The translations under genes and the position numbers were made by a program. A stretch of 64,000 nt of DNA from positions 11,178,001-11,242,000 of the forward strand of contig NC_085114.1 of NCBI RefSeq assembly GCF_030269925.1, read 5' to 3'. Origin of the DNA: Bombyx mori (Eukaryota > Arthropoda > Insecta > Lepidoptera > Bombycidae). Under the pieces are notes generated by a model. The model was not told the DNA's origin. It worked only from the letters and a program-made list of their open reading frames with translations, and did not search any database. Shown in pieces: positions 42,669-54,400 of the stretch (positions within the stretch are counted from its first letter, which is position 1; each line of letters opens with the position of its first letter).

Positions 42669-43560
42669 AATAAATCATTTTCGGTTTTAGCTTTTTAAGT
42701 TATTGAATCTTTCACTAAATTATTTTAAAATACGTTTCCTTGGGTAATATCAAGTATGTTTAATGTGTAATATATTTATGTAGTTAGATTATGATAAACC
42801 ATCATCATGTATTTAAAAAAAACAAAATAGTTACCTCTACTATTTTATCTGCATAGATTAAAGGATAGATAGTAAGATTTTAAAATTTGCTATTATTCTT
42901 TGAAGTAAATATTTCGTCAAGTATATTGTTTTTATATGGTTGTTCCGCCTTTCAAGCTACAATTCATGACTGATTCATACGGTCGTCTGATAGCAATACT
43001 AACGCAGATAAACACGTTACAGGTTTGATTTCATACTGAGATGTTGGGCATGGACATAATCGCAACATTAAACGATTACACTGAGCACCTGTTCATTTTG
43101 CCTAGTATGCCTAATTTACATAATTTTATCTATTAAATGAACAGTTTTCGAAAATTCGATATTTGACAGAGCATTTATTAATTTCTACTACAATAACATA
43201 ATCAAAACGATGAAAACAGCACATAAAGCAACTAAATTATAAATGAGCTGAAGTATGGGCTCAATTTTGCTCAAGGTTCAAGTGACATGTGGGATCATTC
43301 ATCAATTATGTTCGCTTTTCGATTTCGGAATATTTACGTGTATGTGAAACATATTCAGAAAGTTAAACTACTAGATTTACTAATGCATTTAAATTAATTA
43401 CTGTGTTTGGAAAATGTGTGGAGTTTTTGCGTGTATTGTGTTATCATATAATCACTGTAATATATATAATACAACAACTTAGGTTAAAATAAAACTTTTG
43501 AAATGGGTCATTAAATTTTTCTGACTATATTTTTTTATAGCAACATTACTTCAAATTGTC
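42669..43560. other. intergenic, upstream of Lis-1
   Basis: AT-rich sequence with no recognised repeat or gene. Confidence 0.4.
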
Positions 43561-43695
43561 AAAAATGACGTTACACAAGATGGCGGGTTGCTAGTTTCGA
43601 TTTTGTCTTTAGGGTGCAAATAAAATTACTTTGCCAGCTTACAAAATACAAAAATCGAAACTGATGTTAAATTAGTTCATTCAGTTCATTCAGTC
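43561..43695 (+). promoter_or_regulatory. candidate Lis-1 core promoter
   Basis: CAAGATGGCGG (43576-43586) matches the YY1/Pleiohomeotic-type site common in constitutive promoters. A TGACGTTA (CRE-like) lies at about 43566-43573. Two initiator-like TCAGTT/TCAGTC motifs sit at 43681-43686 and 43690-43695. Together they place a likely start near 43690; no TATA box is seen. This is inference from motifs. Confidence 0.5.
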
Positions 43696-43847
43696 ACAGA
43701 GTTGGTAGGATTTTGACGAAAACCATTGCATTTGCGTGCAACGAAAACGGTTTTCTGCCTCGAGTCTTGTGTGAAGTGCGTTTACTGTGTGTGTTAAATC
43801 AAATAAAATTAAACTGTAGTGTAAAAGCAAGTGATTTTTTGTGTTCT
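43692..43847 (+). other. Lis-1: candidate Lis-1 non-coding exon 1 (5' UTR)
   Basis: The segment between the initiator-like motif and a strong donor (TTCT followed by GTAAGTATT at 43848). It contains no ATG. The next acceptor (GGCTACAG at 45304-45311) leads into the exon with the start codon. Proposed as a 5' UTR exon; transcript data would decide. Confidence 0.5.
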
Positions 43848-45159
43848 GTAAGTATTAATATTTACCACTAACGATTTCTAATTAGAACAGTTGTGTTTCA
43901 TTATAGAGTGGAAATCCTGTACCACGACAGACGTTCAATATGGCCGTTCTTATGATTATTTTGCGACTATTTAGCAATGTCTTGAAGCAATGAATACTTT
44001 GTAAATGGCCATTCATATAAATACATATTCGTAGTTTATTCAGATATTACGTTCGACAAAGCGTAGTTGATGTGGCAATTGACAGCAATCCGCTGGTTTT
44101 GACATTTGATTTCTGACTCATTTTGCAGTTTATCCCTGTGTAATTTCAAATGCAGAATTTGTTTTGCGCATTTAAAAGCTAAATCATTACGAAACTGATT
44201 AGGAAAATAAAATACATTACAGTGTTATACCAACTTTAGCTTTTATTCTTGTACTCTTTAAATTTATTTAAATACAGGATTAGGATTACAATTTTAAAGT
44301 CTGAACATATCCAATAAACAGAGTTGAGGTAATGCCAGGGTTATGCTCATTTCAATATTATATACATAGACTTAAAAATGTTTGCGATGACATGAAATTT
44401 TGTTTATCGGTAAAATATTAAAATAAATAATACCTCTTGACAAACTAAGAGTATTAAATTGATTGTTTTAAAGTTTAAACTATAAATGAAAGAATACAAG
44501 AATACAATTGTTATGAAACAATAATTTACATATAGGTACTTAAAAACACTTGGGTTTTATGTTTTTATTGCAAATTAAGGTGTTTATGGAATACCAAATA
44601 CACATCATTATTTATAATATCTGTAAATCTACAATGTTAACCAAGTCATACAAAACAATCATTTTTAATAAACCATCTTTTCATTCTCTGGTTAAAGTAA
44701 TAAAAAGGTTGTACTGTGAATGATCCTTGATGAATGCTTTTTTTAAATAGAAATATAACATTAAAAATGTTTTACAAAATCTTAAATTGAATATAATTTC
44801 TTTGGTGAAAAATATGTCAAATTATTCTATTATAATTTATAATGTATAAAGATTAAAGATGTAGGTCAATTGCATAAAATCATTTTAGAAAAGCAAATTC
44901 AATCAAAAGTTTCAGTATAACAATCTTAGAAACTTTTACAAAAAAATAGCTACCATTGTCCTGTGTTAAAAATAACAGTAATACATTTAGTATGGGACAA
45001 GTAAAGATTCCCTGTGATGTCAATAAAGAATTGTAATGCATAGAGAGATGTAAAGAGCAAAATAAGCATAGTAATTATAATTTGACATTGTGATTGACCT
45101 TAGGGAGAGGAATATAAAAACATATGACCAAGGCGAGAAGACCTAGTTTTAGCCTAATC
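43848..45159. other. Lis-1 5' UTR intron
   Basis: AT-rich and featureless apart from the decayed SINE at its 3' end. No coding signal. Confidence 0.4.
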
Positions 45160-45290
45160 TATCCACCCACTTTAAAACAATAGTTCTAAGCTCTCAGTTT
45201 TTACAGTACAGCGGCTGCCCCACTCTTCAATCTGAAACACATTGCTGCTTTATGGCAGAAATAGGCATTGCAGTGGTATCTAAAATCTTA
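45160..45290 (-). repeat. degenerate Bm1 SINE before the Lis-1 coding exon
   Basis: Minus-oriented remnant with 'tatccacccactttaaaaca', 'agcggctgccccactcttca' and 'ttatggcagaaataggcatt'. It ends about 20 bp before the acceptor of the exon holding the Lis-1 start codon. Confidence 0.65.
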
Positions 45291-45319
45291 ATTCATTATG
45301 TTTGGCTACAGGTGTGATA

Positions 45320-45352
45320 ATGGCAACGGAATTTCCGCCGTCGCCCGCGTGA
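45320..45352 (+). other. upstream ORF in the Lis-1 leader
   Basis: ATG at 45320 opens a 10-codon ORF (MATEFPPSPA) ending in TGA at 45350-45352, 63 bp before the Lis-1 start. If the exon starts at 45312 as proposed, every mRNA would carry it. Confidence 0.55.
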
Positions 45353-45415
45353 ACAAGTAAGACTCTAGAGCAGTGAACCTCACGTGCGAGCCGCCTCAAG
45401 CATCAACCGACCACA

Positions 45416-45453
45416 ATGAAAATGGTGTTGTCACAACGGCAACGAGAGGAGCT
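45416..45453 (+). CDS. Lis-1: Lis-1 exon 1 coding part
   Basis: Starts ATG AAA ATG and encodes '[12 protein letters not shown]' plus two bases of a Leu codon, then GTGAGTA donor. Drosophila Lis-1 also begins [13 protein letters not shown], supporting the first ATG, while vertebrates start at the second. The exon probably begins at 45312 after a GGCTACAG acceptor and so carries 104 bp of leader. Confidence 0.95.
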
Positions 45454-48400
45454 GTGAGTATATAGCAAATTTGTCACAAAATATAGGCTTGTACTTGCGA
45501 TCCTGTCTTCGAAGCCAAACAATAATAATACTATTCTTAACAGCAACAATCGAATAAGGTGTTTTCATAGATTTTCTCGAATTGTACCTCTGATCCTGCG
45601 GACTGAATGGAAAGCAGTCGACGTCCCCCATAACACATCATTTCCGATCCTCCCGATCCACTAATGGTGCTTTTAGGTCCCCGAGCACCGGTCATCGTTC
45701 TCGTCGAACCCGTCGCTTGCGACGCAGGGCTCGGCGAGTAAATTAACCCACAGACACAACCCACTGAGTTTTTCGCCGGATCTTCTCAGTGAGTCGTGTT
45801 TCCGATCCGGTGGTAGATTCTGTGAAGCACGGCTCTTGCTAGGGTTCGTATTAGCAACGTCGTCAGGTTTGAGCCCGTGAGCTCACCTGCTAATTCGGCG
45901 AATCTAGAATAACCCCTCGAGGTTACTGGATATGGCAGAAAAAAAATTATCGGATTGTGCTCTAAATTAAAACTGCTTATCTTTATCTTATTAACCTTAG
46001 ATGATGCAAGAATATTTTCGAATGATAGAAGCCTTTTCTACTGAAAGACCTCAAAACAAACGGAAAAAATGATGGCCCTAAATAACCTAAAAAAAACTTT
46101 TTTCAATTTCAACAACAAAAGTCATAATCAAAACTACATTTACAGTTTAATCTTTTGTCCGTGGTCACGAAAATTGTAAAGTATTCGAATAATCGGAAAT
46201 AATAAATTTAAAATGACAATTGCAAGATTAATCCGTAAAAGTAGTCATAATAAATCTTAAATTATATCTCTCAAAATAATCTTAGATCTCAAATTATAAC
46301 TTAAAACTAAAACTGAACGCGTGACAGCCAAAGTGTTCTCCTTAAAGATTCACATGACTTAATAAATTTATAAATTATTTTCGCGTTATTAACGTCAATT
46401 TACTTTAAGCTCCGTGTAATCGGAAATACTACAAGTTTCAAAATTAAATGCTACTTGCAATCAAATCTAACACAGAGTGAATAGGTATTAAAAATATCTA
46501 TTTCTGAACAATTTAAACAGTGTGAAATAATAATTTGCGTATCAATGAAAGCCATATCAACTGAATACGTCAAATGCAATATGAAGTCTTCCTAAAATAT
46601 AGAAAATTTCCAACTAAAATACAGAAAACAGAAAAAAAACAAATTTGTTGTAAACTTTTTGCTAAATGAGGGTGAAAGAAAAATGAACAACGTAACCCGG
46701 CGGTAGGTTTTAAAAACATAATTTTACAAAAAATAAAAATAAAATAATTGCGACGGTTACTGTTATTTTCGCATAAGATGGTGATACTTTCACAAAAAGA
46801 TGCGGATGTAGAGTATAAAATTATTTGCGGTAAACGTCCTTGTACCGTACTGATTCACTAAGAAAATAATGCACAGATTTTTTTTTTTATTTGTCCGACT
46901 TCTCCCAAACAGCAGGAGCCATAAAAAAGTATATTAGAAATAAATAAAACGCATTTTGAAAAACGCATCATTGATAAAATTATGATTTATCGTTACTAGA
47001 CTTTCGAAATCACTTTATAGTGATCATATCAGCAAATAAAAACAATCCTTACTTAGTAAGAATATGGCAATTTTTTTTATAAATGACTGGCTCTTTCTTC
47101 AAATTAATAGCTCACTTGCATATTAATATACTTTCTTTATGCGTGTTTCATTAAAATATCATGTTAGTTGTTGTAGTTAATTGGAAAAGAAATCGTTATA
47201 GGAAGGGTGAACAGGTAAACGCCCGAAGCTATGGTGCTTTAGAAGCCATGTTGTGTACCTGCCGACCTTTTGAAAGTGACAGTTGGTCTCGAACCGAGGT
47301 GTCGTTGACCTCGCAGAGCCACCGGCGCCTGCCGTTGATAACAATTGTAATCCTTGCTTTTAGCGTTAGCTACCTAGATACCAAAAAAGCAATATGTTTC
47401 ACACAATATAAATAACACAATAACCACGACTTCTCATGATACCGATTGATTTCTTTATTTTAATATATAAACCGATAGCGCTATCGGTCTATCTAGATTA
47501 AAATAAAGATATTAAAAGTGTAATGATTACTGTCGGAACTCATAAAATGGATAAATAAAGCACTAATTTTAAACTCGAGTCTACTAACGGTTTTTATTAT
47601 GACTACGACTTTTGCAAGACCACTTGTACTACAATTAGCTTTATTAAAACAGTAAGTCACGAATCTATTATAACTGTATTCGGGTTCTTTGATGCTTCAA
47701 AATAAATATTTTTATAACAATTCTGATTGTATTGTGCCGACCGTGAACTCATGACCTAAAATTCCCTAATGCTCCTTTACCCTTTGAATTCGCCTCGCCT
47801 GAAGTGAAAGGAAATGTCCATTTCGCAGGTACCTCCATTCAGAGCGTGGTCACGTTTTTCACACGCTATTGTTATACAAGTGCAAACAGATGATTGTAAA
47901 TGTCTACATGATTATGTAACAACACTATAAAAATCGTTAAACAAACGAGATTATCATAGTTTAAGTAATTATAACTTCTAAATTTGGGTTTGCTCATTGT
48001 CATTTGGCTTTCATAGCATTATTTATTAGTGGGTCGATGGATGGGCTCACCACGCCACTGTTTTTTGGTCAACGAAAAGGACTATAATTTAAAAAAAAAA
48101 ACAATGAAAATTTTGAATTACATATAACAAAGTCAAATGTTTCGCCGAGTCTGAGTGGATGAACTCTAAATCTAAAGCTCTTAACGTAAAAGATTGCGTT
48201 AATCGCATAAAATATTCGTGTCGATAGCTGACCATTCTGAATCAGGTGACTGATAGCTAGTAAAAATTATTATAATAAACTAGTACTAGTAGTAGACTAG
48301 TACAGTCACATAACAGAAACATGCATTACTTTTATGCATACGGCACCATTGAAAAAAAACAAGCACCAGTTTTGCAATCATTATCCTCTGTTGTCTATGT

Positions 48401-51400
48401 ATGAATGATAAAATACGTCAACACCAATTGAAAAAAAAAACGAAATGGCCAGTGCATAATAACGATAAGAATCTTTTAAACAACACTAACTTCACGAGAC
48501 CCCCCATTGGCTTTGTTAGAACGAGGTCGTGTCGAGAGTTGCTCCAGCATTTGAATGGGTATCAGAAACAACTAAAGCTGATTACGTCACGACACCCGGT
48601 TTGTTAACTGTAATCGATCAAGATCATAATCTTGTTATGAAACATAAACGTGAGAAAGTGCTCTTTAATCTGTCTAGTTCGGCTAGTATTAAAATTTCTT
48701 TTGACTTGCCTGTAACCTTAATTTAACTCGTCAGTTCACGATGCTCCGAGATAAATTTACGGACCGTTTTAAAAATAAACTGCGTGTCTCAGTTTAGTTG
48801 AGCAGGTTCTAGTTGACCTTGAGTCTTTCGGCTTATGGCAATTCCTAGAAGATATTGTACGATTTTCGGCACTACTAACAAGCAAATACGAGATTCGTGA
48901 ATCATCGTGGTATCACTGTCGTCAAAACTCATACTAATACCAGATTACCATCGCGTTACACATATGAGGTAATATTCAAACAAATTACCATATTAACAAT
49001 TTATTTATTGTCGTGAGCGCATCTTTAGACTTTTAAAATTGTATAAACAATTTTCCGCATGAAGTAAGTATCATTGCTCTGTATTGCAATCTCGTAAGCG
49101 CTTGTAAGGTTCAAGACCCGTTGCCCATCCGCTAAACGACTTGTAGCTTGGAACGCCAGGAATGCCGTCCATTCCAAGCCGATGTTAATCATCCAGCCGC
49201 ATTCACTTTATTTCCTGTTTTATTGCTCTTAGTTTTCTTCCACTGATAATTTGTTAAACTCGCCAATAATTTTCACTTAATTCATATGTACCTCTGTAGA
49301 TCACTAACTTTGTTTAGTTTATAATTCTCGTATGAATTCAATCACTAATTCAATATAAATTATAAGGCGATGTCAAGTTTTCATGTCGCAGAAAGTACTT
49401 TTTAATTCTAATTCAAAGCTCATCTTCATAAAAATACTTCAGCGTCTACTACAAATTGGATTTTAAGGTCATTTTATTATGTATGCGAAAACATACTTAA
49501 CTTAATTAAACTATTTGTAAGTATATTGACTTGGCTTGAACATTATTGTAGGAGACTACAGTTTAATTGAAATGTCCCCGTTCACTTTAGTGGTCTATAA
49601 AAAGACTGTTGATTTTATCGATCCAATTTCCCTTCTTTGATGAACAGCAAATCAACCCGTATTGCAGCGGGTCTGTTTTTCTCATTTATAACTTCGGCCA
49701 TTCATGTGAATTTTAATGCCAAAATCTCGCACCTGGTCAGGTCAAGCCAGAGAATACCAAATGATAACAGCCGGCGGGCTCTTAATCACGACATAATAGC
49801 GTGCGAACATGGCTTCCTTGAAGTGCCGCAGTCCCAATTATTTTAGTATCCACAAAGATTAAAACGTTAAAAATATTATTAAATGAGTAGTAAATGGTTC
49901 ATACATGTTTACACCTATTATTACAAGAAAACACATTCTTCATAACAATACAACCATGCTAACACTAAGAAAAAGAGGTATAAAAACACACATCAATAAA
50001 ACTTCACATCAAAGAAAACGCGAATAAAAATTCTAAATTAATTAAAATTATAATAGAAGAGAAATAACTTCCAAAATAAAGAAAGCAAGAACCTAATCTT
50101 TCTTGTTTCAAAACTAACGACATTCTATATCATTTCAATACACTATTTTCAAATTCAACTTATTATTTTACAAACTTCCTAAGAATAGTGTCAACTTATG
50201 TTTTGAAACATTTTTCACAAAAAAAAACACAAATGCTGAGTCACTTCGTTACAGCTAACACCCTACCAAACTCACTGAAGCCGCATAATGCCCATGTCAT
50301 TATTATCCTACTGACTAATTAAGAAGCCTCTGTGGAGCTTTGAGCACATACTCGGTCATTTTGCTTATTCGTATGTTGGTTGGTCAACCGTGTGTATTTC
50401 TTTTTCAACAGTTGATTTTACATTATTCCTACTAAATCCTACTAAAACTAATACCAAACGTATCGAATAATATATCTACTGTACCTCCTATAATACCAGC
50501 TTCTAAAACTGTTGAATTTCAGAATATCGCTCGGATCCATGCTTAACGTTTTTTTTGTAATTCAGTAGTATATAATTCAGTTAGCTTTATAATGCAACTC
50601 CATTTTCAAATCACAACGATTTGATAATAGATTTGTAAGTCACACAAACATGAAACAAAAAAGTAACGGAGAAAAAAGTAAAAATTCAAATTTGAATGAC
50701 AGGTTTTTTTTTTGTCCGTGTAGGCAGACGAGCATAAATTAAAAAATAATGATGTTGTTTTTTATTGTAACCATAGTTATTTTCGGACTGTACTGATATG
50801 ACTGTATTATTTATATTTAATACTTTATCAACTTGGTTAACTTCCCCGACACTTCTTGTCTCGTAAATAAGGCGTTTTTGTTATCGCTGCGGTTCTTTCT
50901 GCTAAGAGACAGTTTGGGAAAATCTTATCCAATCCAATAACACTTCGACTGAATATCTCAAAGAAACAGCGCCATTTTCCTGGTGGTCTCTATGAGCTCC
51001 CGTTGCCGTTTACCAGTTCAGATGGGCCATGAGCTGGTCTATCCATATTTTTTTTGTCATAATATTGTTTTAAGTGGTTTAATTGGATTGAAACTTTATG
51101 CAGTAATCGTTGGTATTGAGAAGTTTTTGTTATAGCACTATCGACATACCTACGTACGAATCGTTGCTACAAATGGGTATTTTTCAAACATAAAAATAAT
51201 AGTCACAACGCAGTAAAGCGTGGCAGAGATTGACTAGTACCTTATAAATTGATATTTATAACAGTATTTTTAGATTTCCAATTAATCAATAATAAGAAAA
51301 TTATCAGTTAAGAAATGACCAGTACGTCTCTTATAGGCTACAAGTCCTAAGTCATCTTTTAAAATACGCGACATGGTTCTAGGTGCTATCTTCATGTCCC

Positions 51401-54400
51401 GAGATAAATTCTTTTGCTTTCGGACAGGATTTCTTCGAATTCTTTCCCTTACTGCTTTGACCACCTTTTTCGTACGAACACTACGTGGACGGCCAGATCT
51501 TTTTCTGTCACAAACAGAGGAGGTCTCAATGCACCTATAAATAGCCCGGTACACAAATATTTTACTAATACCAAGCGTATGGAGAGTTTTAAAAATTGCA
51601 TTTGGCTCCATACCTACTTTGTGTAATGCAATAACAGCGATTCGGTTCTCTTTATCATCCCACTCCATTTTAATATCGCAAAATATTGTACAATGTATTG
51701 GCGCCAAAATGAGAAAACACAATGAGCAATCATATAAAAATGACAGATTCCAAATTCAAATGTCATATTTTGTTTATTTTTAATTGTAACAGTATTTATG
51801 GCCAGACTAAGTATATATATACAATAATCAACTAGAACTGTTTGATTCTCTGCTTAAAGCCTAAAATTAAAATGTAAAGAAAATGTTATTGACCATCATG
51901 TGTTTCATTTGTGCATTCTTGCAAAGCAGAAAAGGCCTAACATACCAATAGAAAATAAATTGGTATGACGCAGTAAGCTCTGACGTAGCTCCCCAGTCGG
52001 CGCCTAGCGAGGGCGATCAATACATGCCTCGTAGGCGGCATCATCCCCTCTAGATTCTTGGCCCTATATAATCGACCTTAAACCTTTGACTAAAGACATA
52101 ATATCGCTTAATAATTCCACCCCCTTCACAATAAGGCCCCTTGTTCACTAACTCAAGGTTTTCTTAAAATATTTTAGCAATTTTTGTCATAATATGATAA
52201 ATATATGATTATTTATATACATTTATTAGATCGCCTTGTAGGGTCTAGTTATCACTGCATCACGGGGTCATCATATTCACGGTAGGATTTGTGTGAAAGA
52301 CATTTGATTTGGTATTCGAAGATTGCTTGTTATTTTGTTCTTTTGTTTGAAATTCTTTTATAACAGATGCTTTTATATTAAAGACATAATTTATTAATAC
52401 TCCGACGATTATAATAATATTGTGGGTTTGGTTCGCTAAAAACATTAAGTTTCTTTGTTTCGTTCTTAACAACGCGGCATATATGTATTGTGTAATACGG
52501 TAGCTAACAGTAGATTCATCGTTTATAATTTTATTCTCGTCACGTTTGCGCATGTAAATGATACGTTGTTACGTGTTATCCGTGTAGACGCAAAAGAACA
52601 CTGGTTTCTTGTAACCGTTGTAATATTGGACAACGGGTACCTATCATGTTATTGTAAAGGTTTTTTTTTGTTGTTTTTGAAATCACGGAATAATTTTTCA
52701 AAACGTATTTCCAAATTCTGTTTCTGCTTAAAATCTACGTGTATTTGTGATCTTGCTCACTATCATACTAAGCTTGAACTAGCATGAAGTATGCTGGCAT
52801 ATACCAGTTATACCAGTAAGTAGAGTTTGTTTAAAATTAATTGATTTTCAAGTTTATTGCCTACTTTTTTCTTTGAATTACTAAGAACTGCTAGTATTTA
52901 CTAAGAAACTACCTGAAAATATCTTAATCTTAATTTAATCCGAAGACACCTTTCAAAACACATATTTTTATTGCTTACAACACATTTATCGACTTACACA
53001 GAATTCGTCTTTTTCTGTATCGTTCTCTCATTACTGAGGATCGCGACCACGCGTATGTAAGTCTTTCCATGAAAATCGGTCCGCTACTAGGTGGACCGAA
53101 TGTTTATACTAGGATCCACTGCTGAATTAGTAGCAATTTTGTCTAAATATAAACTGGTGGTAGGACCTCTTGTGAGTCCGCATGGGTAGGTACCACCGCC
53201 CTGCCTATTTCTGCCGTGAAGCAGTAATGCGTTTCGGTTTGAAGGGTGGGGCAGCCGTTGTAACTATACTGAGATCTTAGAACTTATATCTCAAGGTGGG
53301 TGGCGCATTTACGTTGTAGATGTCCATGGGCTCCAGTAACCACTTAACACCAGGTGGGCTGTGAGCACGTCCATCCATCTAAGCAATAAATAAAAAAAAC
53401 TGCGATCGTTAACCGCCATTTACTAGTGGTAGAACGTATTGTGAGCCGGTGTATTTTACGGTAGGCAGCGGCTTGGCTCTGCCCCTGGAATTGCTGACGC
53501 CCATGGGCGAGAGTGACCACTCACCATCAGGTGGGCCGTATGCTCGTTTACCTATAAGTGCAATAGCAAAAAAATTTAGCACGAATCTTTATTGCCATCC
53601 TGCTATGCTATTTGTGCCGCAAGGCTTTGAAGGGTGAAACGGCGATATGCAATTCTTCTCAGTCGTGTGCACTTTTGTCAGAGTGGTCGTAGTCATCATT
53701 TCGGGTGCGCTTCACCAGACTTAGCCATTTCTCGCGTACCGCAGCCCCTTCTTGTGCACTCGTTGACGGGATCGTTTAGAGCTGCCTTTATTTGGTCGGT
53801 CCATCGTAACGGTGATCTGTCGCACGGTCCTGTACCCTCTATCATGCCCTGCACCACAAGACCCTCAACTGAGTCGTCGAGTTGAAATTGAAATCTCTAA
53901 AATGGCGGCGTTTACGTTGTGACGTCCGTAAAGTCCGAGCACGATTTATGGTCAGATGGTAGGACCTGAGCTCATTTACGCATTAACAGCATTGGGAAAA
54001 AACAAGGAAATAGATATTTCGATATCATTGAAGATGATGATAATTCGAAATTCTAATAGGCATTGTTTTTGCAGTCGTATATTTCAATTACAATAGAATA
54101 TGAGAAATTCGGTTTCAACATTGTTACCTTCCACTATTAAATCTTCCAAGTGGAAAGTACTTGAAAAAGTCCTATAGAACTTAAAATGATGTTTCAATAA
54201 AAACTAGCTTAGACATTATCAAATTGACTAAGCAGTAACGTACATACTAAGTATTTAAAAAAAAATACGTTGACTTTATACACAATATGTTTAATTTGAT
54301 TGGCTACGTTTAATTTTGACTTTGAAACAATATCATCAAAGATTTAACCCGATAGCCCAACCCTTCACTTAAAGACTCAATGATAAAATCAAAGATACTT

